64,000 nucleotides of DNA. Source: Trichaptum fuscoviolaceum (taxonomy: Eukaryota > Basidiomycota > Agaricomycetes > Hymenochaetales > Trichaptaceae). Numbering within the stretch: position 1 is the first letter of the stretch; each line of letters begins with the position of its first letter. The notes below the pieces were generated by a model. It saw only the letters and a list, made by a program, of their open reading frames with translations. It had not been told where the DNA came from and searched no databases. Below, one piece after another: positions 1 through 10,985 of this stretch. The stretch is from contig CAJSYZ010000012.1 in the NCBI GenBank assembly GCA_910574455.1, forward strand, positions 1,357,317-1,421,316. The letters run 5' to 3'. A program made the translations under genes and the position numbers.

Positions 1-21
1 AAATAACTCCCCTCTTCACAG

Positions 22-144
22 CCCGATCTTCCTCGCAGACTTAAGGAGGACCTTCCACTCACCAAATATGACTTTAACACCTTCTACACACCTTTGCTTC
101 CGAAAGGCTATATTGACTACCCCTTCGCGGACCACGCACCATAG
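22..144 (+). CDS. Old Yellow Enzyme paralog, 3' terminal exon only (partial)
   Basis: This is the last exon of an NADH:flavin oxidoreductase of the Old Yellow Enzyme family; the rest lies left of the window. A splice acceptor (CTCTTCACAG, ending at base 21) is followed by 40 codons and a TAG. The peptide begins [10 protein letters not shown] and ends [13 protein letters not shown]. It matches the last exon of the complete OYE gene at 49762-51127 at 28 of 40 positions, and the intron sits at the same place. The copy here stops where the other continues for 14 more residues. The PDLPRRL segment is the FMN-domain end that follows the conserved FGR motif in this family. Whether the upstream part is intact cannot be judged from this window. 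Confidence 0.8.
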   Translation, partial: PDLPRRLKEDLPLTKYDFNTFYTPLLPKGYIDYPFADHAP

Positions 145-1034
145 GGGAGTCGGCACTTTTCTTTCGCTTGCGCAGGATACTTTTGTGTGTTTTTTTTCCC
201 TCGCCAACTGTAACCACTGTCCGCTATCACAATATATAGTCGTGCATTGAGTTCAAATGAATTTGAGAGAAGTTCGAATAGACCTTGAAAAATAATTTCT
301 CTGTACAGCGTTTCTCTGTACAGCGCTTTAAGTTGATTCTGGATTATATGAATACTAGTAAGTATACTTATTACTGTCTTCTGTATCTTCAATATTTCTT
401 CCTATATCCGGCGCCCCTTGGCCCTCACAGAGCACACACAAACCCTTCAACATGGCCCTCCACCTCTTCTTCTGACACGGCCTGTATTTCATTTTCCTGG
501 GCCTTTTTGTTGTGCTAGTGCAAGGGAGAGTAGGCGATTTAAAGCGCCCCGAGGAAGAGCCGGGAGCGTCCGACATAGCTGATCCTCCCCCGCTCATGAC
601 AGTGGTAAAAAGGGAGTTAAAAGAGGATGGGCTAGCGTGATTTTGAATTCACTGATGAGCTGCAGCTGCCCTCCTTCAAATCGACAAACTGCCGAGCCTG
701 CCTGAAGGTAGCTTATGTCTTTGTGGCCTGTGAAGGTAGAATCAAATAACTCTACGACCTCTAAGCTGATTATGAATGCATGGGTGCGGGGTATTGCAGA
801 ATCTGTCCGACTAAATATTGAGAGGGTTTATGCACAAAATGTACTGCGGGCCGTTGCGACCATTAGATCAAAGAGAAGAAAAGAGGGTTCAGTGATGCTC
901 TTGCATTTACACAGCTGGAGGCAAAAGAATCGCAAATTAGATTGCATATGGTGATGCTAATAAAACGCCAAAATAAGTCACAAGAATAAATACGCACGCG
1001 ACCTCTGTATAACTCCCACTCCTAAGATGAAGCG
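145..1034. other. Intergenic, no gene recognised
   Basis: This lies between the OYE tail and the 3' end of RAD17. It holds short open frames only. A Cys-x-x-Cys-containing stretch on the plus strand near 690-760 and a 52-residue basic peptide on the minus strand near 440-597 look faintly coding but match nothing I recognise. A direct repeat of the 11-mer TTTCTCTGTAC/AGCG type occurs at about 296-324. Confidence 0.4.
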
Positions 1035-3602
1035 TTATGAGAAGTCCTCGATATCGTCGTTATCAAGCCAAGATCCTACAGCTATCTCCTCTGTTGATTC
1101 TACTTCTGCCTGTTTCCGCTTCCGCTCATACCCCTCCGCACCGCCACGCCTATTGTCGATCGCCTCGGTTTCGTTATCGACGATGTCATTGTCGTCCAAG
1201 ACCTTTTCCGCACCGAGCCCACCTGACCTTGAGAAGTTCAGATACGAGAATGCCAGATGAGAGGAAGGCGGTGGTCGCAGCGCTGGTGTAGGTTGTAGTG
1301 AATCACTCTTCGCCACACGCCGGCTCAAGGCCCTTAAAACCGCGCCCATCTCTTGCACGACTTCATTATGTGTGTAATTGCGATTCCTCGTGCTTCCCGA
1401 TACTACTTCGTCTTCATGCCCGTATTCGTACTCCGAGCCATATTCTGCGAGCCACCCCCGCGTATCCGCCACGGCATCCTCAGCGATACGCTGCGTTTTC
1501 AATGCATCGAAAAAAGCTGGCTTGTACATTTTCTGCCCGCGCCGCGGCACTGGGGAGGGTAGCGAATGCAACGTCCCGAGTGTGAGGAGGTGAAACTGAT
1601 GTGGGTTCGTCTTGTACCACTTGGATTTTACGATTGAGCTTTCAGCAGACTGAAGTGTGCTAAAAATCACCAACCTGTTCGCCTCCGCTAGCATCAATCC
1701 AACTGAGCCAATCGCAAACACCTTCGCATTCTTCAAGCTCGTCGCAGAACTGAGGGTAGTTTTGGTGAATATAGAGGGAGAAAAGGCTCGTATCGACAGG
1801 AGAGTCTGCGTAAAGAGTCTAATCAAACTAATTAGTAGATATACGACATGGATAATGGAGAGTATTTTTACGTCAATATCCACTCTACTCGTCTGCCTAT
1901 GGTGATCAGACAACCAGGCAGGAAGGGGAGGAGGATTCCTTAGGCGCCGATCGAGCTCCTGGTCCCGGAGTTTGTCTTTCGCAGATGCTGAAGAGCTAGG
2001 TGGATCGCCCTTCCCTGCAAGATTGTAAGTGGAACTCTGTGCTTTTGACATAACGCTTGACGCACTCTTATTGTAGAGTATTTTGCCAATAAGATGAAAC
2101 AGAGCTAACGCTTGCTCACGACGGGTAACCACCTCCAAGCTACACTCGGTTAGTCCGATTCAATTTGTTTTTGCAGGCACACTCACAGCGCCCTTGTAGT
2201 CCCTCCGCCTTGCTTCTTACGTCTCCCAGACTTCCCCTTTGCATTGAAATGTGAGTTTGTGTCCAAACTGCACAAGAATTGCAGAGCCATGACCGCGCTT
2301 CGTATATCACCATTCGATGTCTCTACTATCATGTCGATCTCTTCTTTCGAAGTGCGCTTAGCATTAGACAGGCCACTCTCTGCATAATATTTAGTAGACA
2401 TTGCCTGTAGAGCACGACTCATGAGAGTCGGTGCTACAGGGTTGAAACTAGTAATCTTTCAGGAAATATAGTCGCTGGCCATGGGAATGCAAGACATCAC
2501 CTTATTTGTGTGACGTACGGGCCTCCGAGGAGGGAGGGCGGGATAACCGACCGTATGTCGACAGAATCCTTAGACCAATGATATCCTCCCCCACCTAGTG
2601 CAAGTTGCTCGTCTCGCGTCTCTCCACGGGTGGATGCTTCGCTGATGATGACGACGACAGGGAACTCCGGTGCTTCTGCGACAAAGCGCTCAAGCGCGGC
2701 GTGAAATGCGGCCTGCGTAGGACTATGAAGAACGTTTGGGAGGTCTTCTAAGAGAACAACTTGACGCTTGAGCTGGTAGGATCTCGCGCTAGATGCAGAT
2801 GAAGAAGGCTTGGATGTGGAGGTCCTGAGTTGCTGTACTTTCGTGACTCGCTTGAAAAAGCTATCAAACTTTTCCGTATGTGTTTCTCGCTCTAAGAGTT
2901 GAGCTGATGAGAAGTTATTGCGGTGCGTTCCACGCAATGTTGCTTACCGTAGTCTTCATCCATAAAAGCATCGTCTTGCGAGTTTTCTCCACTCTTCGAT
3001 CTTGAAGCCCATTTCCTTGGCGAGTACACGGAGAGTGGACGTTTTCCCGGTCCCAGCTAGTCCTGTGAGAACAAGTATTCGCTAGAGAATCCTCTTCAAC
3101 ACCCTCACATGTCTACATGCTTAAACACTCACCCTGTACTTTCTGACTTTTGCAGACGCAGCTCGACCATCGAAAGATTCCTCAAGCCAATGTCGGACAT
3201 CTTCAACCTTTTTCTTGTGTACGGCCAAGTCGGCCTTCTTACATTGTCAGAGAAGATACGAGTATGTATAGAGCCTTCTGTTGACTCACCTCCGTCTGAG
3301 GTTCATAACGCTCGACCCAGAGGAGATCATCTAATCATAAATCAGCGCGACTGAATAATTGCCTTCCGCAGAGCTAACCCTTCTTCTCCAACTCATCGTC
3401 ATCAGCGAGAGAGATGTCTTCAGACCTCGAATTCGTAACCTCTTTTGCCTTTCCTTTTCCTTTGTCCGGAAGAATGAAAGTCGGAGGTCTTGCTACCTAT
3501 TCCTAGCGAATGATTAACACGCAAATCATGAAAAGAACCGAGCGTAGAACGGACTGAGATGAACGGTTTAAGTGTTTTCAGCTGCTTGGTGGCGACCTTC
3601 AT
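1035..3602 (-). CDS. rad17: Rad17/Rad24-type checkpoint clamp loader (frameshifted copy)
   Basis: This is the AAA+ clamp-loader subunit that, with RFC2-5, loads the 9-1-1 clamp at damaged DNA in the nucleus. Exons on the minus strand, in coding order: first exon from 3602 (3' end unclear), 3379-3492, 3290-3330, 3133-3234, 2948-3081, 2501-2903, 2187-2447, 2066-2139, 1872-2014, 1675-1818, 1035-1619; roughly 690 residues. Diagnostic stretches: DDLLWVERYEPQTE, then VHKKKVEDVRHWLEE, Walker A GLAGTGKTS (Leu where Pro is usual), Walker B-like VVLLEDLPN, SFNPVAPTLM, and WYKTNPHQFHLLTLGTLHSL. Exon 2948-3081 changes frame right after GFKIEEW: the continuation ENSQDDAFMDEDY is one base out, near 2975-2988, and no intron fits there. 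This is either a real lesion or an indel in the sequence. The N-terminal exon is a guess; the family call is firm. Confidence 0.9.
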
Positions 3603-4387
3603 CCCTCCTTCGAATTATTGAGGCCACGAATGACTTTTTATGAAAAGCAGTGATCAAGACGAAAACAAAGCGCCAACTTGGAACACGTTCAGTTACTACT
3701 TTCTCGCCCGGTCACGGTCGCGTCGCGTCTTCAACTTGAAGTTAGCTTGAATTGGAAACTTGAACACCCGCAGCGTTAACCGATATGAAATCCACGAACA
3801 TAAACTACAGAATGTACATAGATGTTGCAATTTATGACTCAGACATGGTCACATAGATAGTTCACAAGAGTATATATACAGTACACCCAAGTAAGCAAAT
3901 AACTCTGACGAAGAGAAAGTTGTTAAACTTCAGCGTTTGCCGCCGTGTGGCTGACAATAAACCACGGTTACGACTACACCACACCCCGGTTGAGAACAAA
4001 ACAACAAGCCCAAAGCGTCTATTTGTTCGCCACAAATTCAAAGGGTATAAAGGAGTGCAAGGCTGGACGGACTGACTCCACCTCCTTTTGACCTCCTACC
4101 TCCACTACTGTCAACTTTCAGCATGTCGGTATTCGCCTTTCAGCACCTCTCCACCAAGGACCCTTCCGACAGGTAGTCCAGCCACCGAGTCTATCCACTA
4201 CTCTCGACATCGGTGTGCTCGTACTTTCCTAGGGACCTGTCCACAGCACTTCCTGGGTACTTCAGCCTCCGGGCACGTCGCGCCGGTACGCCGTCATGGT
4301 GGCAGCAATGTCGCCCTCTGCACCGTGGAAAGCGTCGCGGAAGACGGCCGTCGGTCCCCTGCATTAGGCAGGGCAACATACCCGAGC
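3603..4387. other. Intergenic, upstream of rad17
   Basis: This is presumably the promoter and 5' leader of rad17, followed by sequence with no recognisable coding content. An open frame on the plus strand (4088-4498) has a composition like random GC-rich sequence and is antisense to another frame of similar length, so I do not call it a gene. Confidence 0.4.
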
Positions 4388-4700
4388 GGCGGCCACCCCG
4401 TACTCCCGAGTCGCGTCTGCATGCCCGGTCTCGTGGAAATGCAGAGTGCTGAACCTCCTGGGGGAAGCGGTCTCTGCGGCGGGGAAACATGCCTTTAGAA
4501 TAGTATGTAGTTAGGTCTTCGGACGGTCGCTGGGACGGAGAGTTCGGCGGCCACCTCGTATACCCAGGACGCGTTTGCATGCCCGGCCCTGTGGTGATGC
4601 ATTGGCTGTCTGTCCCTGAATGGGCGGTGGTCTTTGCGACGGGGAAACATGCGTAGAGTTAGATAGAATTAGGATTCTGGATGGCGGTGGGGCGAGTCCG
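4388..4700. repeat. Diverged tandem duplication, period about 159 bp
   Basis: Two adjacent units share long blocks: GCGTCTGCATGCCCGG at 4413 against GCGTTTGCATGCCCGG at 4571, and CGGGGAAACATGC at about 4480 against 4640. The spacing is 158 to 160 bp in both blocks, with further matches between (GGCGGCCACC, TGTAGTTAG/TAGAGTTAG). Divergence is moderate, so the duplication is not recent. No coding role seen. Confidence 0.7.
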
Positions 4701-4795
4701 ACACTCGCTACCGGGAGTTTTTCGCGCTCAGCAAGACCTAAACGGGTCTAAACTTGGGTGCCGGTAATCCCCCCAAGGCTGGCGTGTTTTTATCC

Positions 4796-5489
4796 TCATC
4801 CTCCCTTCAATGGGCGAGAATCGTTTTTTTTTTCTTTTTTTTTGCGGGAGTAACGAACAACACCCACACCCGCATCTACCTTGTGTGACTTTAAGTGACT
4901 AAAGACTGATACCAAGGAAGGAGCGGCTGACCTACCAATGAGCGTACATCGGGCAACCATCCAGTGTAAGTTCTCCATTTCCGCCGGGGTCGAAGCCTCA
5001 GCAACTGCGCGCCTTGATAGACCTGGTGGTGACGCACCCACGATGGCCCTTCCCTTGCTTAACCCCAAGTCAAAGGCAGTATTGTACATGAAATTGGGCC
5101 AGTCTCAGAAACAAGGAGCCGGTGCCAGATTCGTCGTGATGTACTGCTGAGTCGCAGCCTTAGTTTTGCCACAGAACTATTATCAATTCGCATCGCAGCT
5201 TGACTAACAACAGAGAAGGTGGGCTCGATGGTGTGTTTTGCGATGAAAGACTAGGTCTTCTCCAAGCATCCCTGTCTTTCGGTCGGGACATATCGGAACC
5301 ACAGACCATCTTGCTTTCTCCAAATCTCGCAATGCGAGATTTTGATTGCACGTAGAAGAAATCTTCTGCTCGGACCTGGTACGTACTAGTGTGTTGATCT
5401 GAATGGCGCCATTCGGAGATGCGGCGAAGATGCCCCCACTCCTTTATTAAGTCAGGCCTAAGGACAGTGAAGGGATCGAAATCTGCCAA
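4796..5489 (-). pseudogene. Decayed coding fragments of an unrecognised protein
   Basis: On the minus strand two stretches read like genuine protein. One begins MADFDPFTVLRPDLIKEWGH (5489 leftward). The other runs DWPNFMYNTAFDLGLSKGRA and on through STPAEMENLHWMVARCTLIG (about 5100 to 4900). Between them AATQQYITTNLAPAPC appears in another frame, interrupted by a stop. The order and strand are consistent with one protein broken by frameshifts, or with unmodelled introns. The downstream end runs into a T/A homopolymer near 4830. I do not recognise the family. Confidence 0.35.
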
Positions 5490-7503
5490 GGTACGAAGTT
5501 GATAGCCTCAGGAAAGCAACAATGAGGTGCAAGTCGCAAGATTTTGGTGTCTGAACAGTGATCGACTTGTGGCGCCCGGAAGTCTTGGTAAATATCTACC
5601 AGTAAAAGAAAAAGAAAAAAAGAGAGAGAGAGAGCCTAGAGAGAGAGTAAATGGCCGAATTTTGAGTATTTTGGTTTGGTAGGCTTACAAGCCCTTGCCA
5701 TCGCTCAACGTCTTGAGTTTAGCTTTCTATATCAAATGGAACGTCTGTGCGGCATATATGATGCACCGGTTAGTGTTCTAAGAAAGAGAAATATGAATAT
5801 GCTTGCCAAACACTTCCTTCAAGTTATCGCCTTGCTTACTGTTCTTCTTCATGTTTGCGAGTTCTAAACTTAGAGATCCATGCGACTCGGACATACAAGT
5901 TTAAAGTAACGAGGGATCGACTCTAAAATGAACATTAACCGGTACAACGCACTGGCAGTTGGTAGAGGCGTTAAAAAAGAAACTTAGCGCCCTCGGCTAC
6001 TACTAGTAGTAGTACTCAGGGACTCACTGGCAGGCTACTATGTATCATATGTAGTACCACTGGCCATGATTCTACCTTTTTATTATTTAGACTTACTTGA
6101 GTAAATGGCTTCCACTTCCGAACGGCGCTTACTTACGCGGAACTTATTACTTACTTACGAACTTAAAGGATTACTGTAGAGTTAACTTGAATTTTAACTT
6201 AAGTAATTATATCCTAACCAAAAAGTCACAAAATGCCCAGCGGCGGCTGCAGAGGCCTTCACATGCACGTTCATCTGCGGCTTTATCCAGGATCCCTGAG
6301 GCTTCAATCCATTACGTTTGCTTGAGGACGATTCTGCCCTTGTGGTGCATTAGCACGCGGATTAGCAGAGGTGAGTGAAGTTAAAAGGTGCAATCTTATT
6401 TTCCGGACGGGGCTGTGGGGCACGCTGTGTTTGAAAAACATTACAGAGTTTTCTGAATAGTGTAGCAGATAGTATCAGTCAAGAAAGAATCTCATCGTCA
6501 CATAAACTTGCGAAGAGTTGAGCAAGGCGCGATTGCTTTTCTCCCGGCCGATGTACGCGTTGTTTTCATTTGTTCGGCTGATACTGTGCCTGAACTACTT
6601 CAGTCTCAGATCTCTACCTATCCCATCCCAGTAAAGCTCACGATGAGTCTAATCCACAGGAACACCCAATGCCTGGGCTCCCATTCGCACAACGAGACCG
6701 ACCGGACTTATGTTTTCCACTGATCCGAACGGTTTCAATTCCAGATCTGCTTTGCGATCGCCATGATGACGCTACTCTCAGGGTGATTGGCGCCTTCACG
6801 TCCATAAACATTCATCCGCCATTCGTTAAACGCGAAGGAAGGCAACTACTTTCACGGGGGACCATATAACTCATTGACGGACGACGACAACGACTCTCGG
6901 ACTGATCAAATGCGAGGAGCTGAAACTACGGACACACTCTAATTCCCATAGGTAGGAAAGAAGGTCTAAAGATGCTGAAATGAAGCAGGGTTAGGTTACG
7001 GAAGGTGGATTGCTGATCTTCAATGTATTGCGACATCCCGAAAGAAGATTCACAACAATTTCTGGGCTGTAGGCTAACTCACCCGGCGAATGACTACAGA
7101 TGGCGACGTATTATTTCTACGAAGTCGATCACAGCCGATGCCTGTGCCGGACTTTCACTGTGGAGAACTCATGCTACTTCTATTCTGGAGGTCCAGTCCT
7201 CGGCTAGGTGTCAAATTGCTTGCGCCATTTAGACTATCTTCTACGTGCTCATTGCTGTACTGTTTGACCATGCTCTACGCACGGCCACTATCTACTGTCG
7301 TCCTTATCGACCTTCATGGTGCAATATACTTGGAGTTGTGCTGACTTTGGTGGTGGAGAGGAACCATTACGGTCCGTGCCATCAGGCACAGTTGAAGCTC
7401 GAGAAAACATTTAAGGCCTTGAAACAATGTTCGTCGAAAAGCTGTCTCTCATTTGACGCACCTTAGCTACTCGGGTTGACCTTTGCGAGACAGCTTCTAC
7501 ACC
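5490..7503. other. Intergenic, upstream of the MFS transporter
   Basis: No gene is recognised over 2 kb. It contains a purine tract (AAAGAAAAAG then GAGAGAGAG, about 5606-5650), a TACTAGTAGTAG imperfect palindrome near 6001-6013, three CACTGGC motifs at about 5950, 6025 and 6058, and TTACTTACTTACG-type short repeats at 6090-6170. The last few hundred bases are presumably the promoter of the gene starting at 7504. Confidence 0.4.
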
Positions 7504-10113
7504 ATGACTACGCCAGTGGATCGTGTCGACGTTCTAGCTACGCTTCCCCCTCTCGCAACTCCGGCCTTGTCCCATGATGCTCGAACTCGGCCTTTGTCCT
7601 CGTCTGGTGACAGTGACTATTCGATCGACAAGAAGGAGCGGGAGCCGGAGTCCCCGACGACGAAGAGCAAGGAGACGCTTCATGATGACCTTCAAGACCC
7701 AGTCGACGAAGCGCCGAAGCTGTCGGACATCATCTTACGCCGCAAGAAGCTCAAGTCGATCCCCAATGATGCTATCGCGACGCGTCGGTCTGTCTTTGAC
7801 GACCCTATCCTTGCGAAACACTACTGGCCGAAGTCCACTTACGAAAACCTTCACCGCTTTGATCCTAACGCCCGTTGGACCATGGCAGAAGAAAAGGTAA
7901 GTTCTCCTTCAAAAAATTACTGAATACCTCGCTCATTTCTTATAGGCAATCGTTCGGAAGATAGATTGGAGAGTAATGCTTTGGGCTGCTATTAGTTTTT
8001 CGGCTGTACGTAGCATTTTCATCGAGCATCCCGTCTGGCTTATGCTAATCATGATATCATTTTAGCTGAACCTTGACCGGGGGAACTTGTCTCAAGCCAA
8101 TACGGACAATTTCCTTCCGGACCTCAAGCTGACGACGGACGACTACAACTGGGGAAACTCGATCTTCAAACTTGCTTTCCTATGCGCAGAGTTACCTTCT
8201 CAACTCGTTTCTAAGAAGGTGCGTTCAGTCACTGACATAGAGTTGCTCTTGATGCTCACTTTGGCCCCGGTTTAGGTCGGTCCTGACCGCTGGATCCCGA
8301 CTCAAATGTGCTTGTGGAGTAAATGCGCTTTAGCCTTTAGACAAATAAGCGCTGGTTTGACTCGTTTCTCTAGGTATCGTCACCCTTTGCCAGTTCTGGC
8401 TTACTGGCCGTACGACCTTCTTCGTTTGCCGTGCGCTTCTTGGATTCATTCAGGGAGGGTGAGCCATTTGAACAATATTTTCTATACACCTCATCTCTTA
8501 CGCTGTTTTAATTGGAAATAGGTTTATCCCGGATCTGATCCTCTACCTTTCCTGTACGTATGACTTGCTCAATTTCTTTACATGCTAAGTCATTTCTAAT
8601 GTCATGCATTGCTAGATTACTATACAAAGACTGAGCTACCAATCCGTCTGGCCTTTTTCTGGATGTCATCGAACATCTGTAGTATTGTGGCTAGTTTCAT
8701 CGCTTATGGTGTCCTCCATCTACGTGGCCACCTCGGGAAAGCTGGATGGCGGTGGCTCTTCCTTGTCGAGTTAGTTTCCATAATGTTTTCCATGGCCAAT
8801 TTTTTTTCTGACTGTTCTCACTGTAGGGGTCTTATAACGTTTGTTATCGGTGTTGCGACATTCTTTATGATGCCACCGTCGCCGACGCAGTCAAAGAAGT
8901 GGTTCCGGCCAAATGGCTGGTTCACGGAACGTGAGGAGACGATTATTGTCTCTCGGGTCCTTCGTGACGACCCTACCAAGGTAATTCATTCTTTGTAAAC
9001 TCTCCTGTCGCACTTCTCACATAAGTCATAGGGTGATATGCATAACCGAGAGGGCTTAACACTCAAGCGTCTGTGGACAGCGCTGTGCGACTATGACCTA
9101 TGGCCTTTGTACATCCTGTGCGTAATAGTTTCTCTTTTTTGATCATACAAACTGCTTAATATTTCTTACGCAGAGGTCTCACCTTCGGTATCCCCGTGGG
9201 CCCGCCGGGTTCTTATTTGACGCTCTCTCTTCGTAAACTAGGGTGAGCATCAATAGTCTCCCCCATCTTCAAACTTTGCTGACTATATGAATTTGCCCTC
9301 CTGGTCAGATTCGGCACGTTTACTACCAATTTGCTCACCATTCCCTCGACTGTGCTCTCATTTATCACTATGTTCTTGATCACGTTCATCTCTGAGTCTG
9401 TAAATGAACGAGCGCTTGTCGCGATGGTCGAGGATCTGTGGGGTCTGCCTTTCCTCGTTGCAATCTATTGCTTGCCAGCGAAGCCGAACCAATGGGTCTA
9501 TTATGTGCGTTTCATTTTTCGGCTGTTCAACCGCCTTACTGACTTGGATCTGTAGGGCTTGGCCACAGCACTGTTGTCTTACCCATACACTCACCCCATT
9601 CAAGTCGGTTGGTGCTCACGAAACGCGGGCGCTGTTGCAAGTCGAACCGTGAACGCATCACTTTACAACATGTGAGCTGCACATGACAGACTTTTACTCA
9701 TAGCTTTGCTAACTCGGACGTTTCTTACAAGGTTTGTGCAAGCAAGCGGCATCATCTCGTCTCAGATATATCGATCCGACGATGCTCCGAGATGTGAGTA
9801 GCACTCTGCGAACTTGTGTCGGAATGTTTCATGACACAATTTTTCTGTTCAGACCGCCGGGGAAATCGGACTCTTATTGCCATCAGTGCTGTCAACTTGT
9901 GCATCCTGTATCCCGGCACGAAGGCCTACTACGTCTGGAGGAACAAACAGAAGGATAAGCTCTGGAACGCCATGACTCCAGAGGTCAGTCTTCTTTCGAG
10001 CAAGGCTCACGTACGCTACCACTGACTCCTGAGATCGACAGGAACAATCAAACTACTTGGCTACGACTAAGGATGTCGGCAACCGTCGCCTGGATTTCAG
10101 GTTTGCCCACTGA
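7504..10113 (+). CDS. MFS transporter, allantoate permease (Dal5-like) family
   Basis: This is a plasma-membrane proton-coupled symporter of the anion:cation symporter branch of the major facilitator superfamily, which in fungi imports small organic acids, vitamins or ureides; the substrate is not predictable. Fifteen exons: 7504-7896, 7946-8005, 8066-8218, 8276-8318, 8374-8458, 8522-8553, 8616-8769, 8827-8980, 9032-9117, 9174-9242, 9309-9504, 9556-9671, 9732-9793, 9853-9983, 10042-10113; 601 residues, all phases agree. After a long hydrophilic Ser/Glu-rich N-terminus (about 130 residues) comes the family signature [16 protein letters not shown], then [18 protein letters not shown] and [13 protein letters not shown], with further hydrophobic helices and a short hydrophilic C-terminal tail. 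Exon count is high but typical for Agaricomycetes. The start is the first ATG of the open exon; the family call is firm. Confidence 0.93.
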
Positions 10114-10985
10114 AGACTGAATCGGCTCCGCGCATATTCCAAAACATGACTGTGGGCAGAAAGGAGCAAACTTGGTACGGTTGATTGGAGGGTGTGGGTA
10201 TCAGAATGTGAGAACCTGTCTCATGGCTTTCGAGACGCGAGAATGATTTAGAGTAGATCTGTTGTATGAGTGTCTTTATGTTGTAAGGTACGACTTGTCT
10301 TTGGGAAAATTAGATCCTTTTGTGTATGAGATGCGACTTTGTTTCCGATGTGGAGACATGTTACAGGCAGTGTTCCTCGTCAAAGTCTCGTGCAGCGCTG
10401 ACGAAGAGTACGCCGGTTGTCATTCGCTCCCGCCATCGTCACGTTCTCTCCGTAATCTTTCCCTCACTTCCCGAGCCCACTCCGACGCACGAGTGTTAAG
10501 ACCCAGGGAACCTCTGGCAACAAGATCGGCTTATATTGATTGCTCATCTGGCTCAGTGATGGTGCGAGTCCTGTCAATTCATTGCCGATGCTGATTTTAT
10601 TGCTGGCTGCTCGACCGAGATTCGTTCGGGAAATATCTATTATGTCTTACGCAATTACGCTTTCGACCCGTTGGATTCAAGAAAGAAGAAAGTCGAATTC
10701 GCGAAGGTCTCCCGGTCTTTTGAGAAAAAAAATGATAATATTGTCAAGTGAGGTCGGCCCGCCCGCACTGGCAAAAAACCTGCAGAGAAATCCGGAGTAT
10801 AACAGCAAGAAAGACCCGTCCGGCCGGAGAATCAGATTAAGAGTCATTAGGGTCCGGATGAATCCAGACTGCCCGAAAAGGAGATCGTTCTCGGCCGGGC
10901 AAGGGATTTCAGAAATCTTGGAGAGTAGAAATACCGTTCACATCTCAATCTCCAACCACCATCACCTCTTACACTTACCATCAAA
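10114..10985. other. Intergenic, promoter of transaldolase
   Basis: The first part is the 3' flank of the MFS gene. The last 100 bases before the transaldolase ATG are rich in CA and CT (CAATCTCCAACCACCATCACC region, about 10950-10985), a common feature of highly expressed fungal promoters and leaders. One CACTGGC motif is at about 10766. No other gene seen. Confidence 0.45.

Noticed and set aside
4088..4498. 136-codon plus-strand frame
   Set aside because: It overlaps a similarly long minus-strand frame and part of the tandem duplication; composition is not protein-like.
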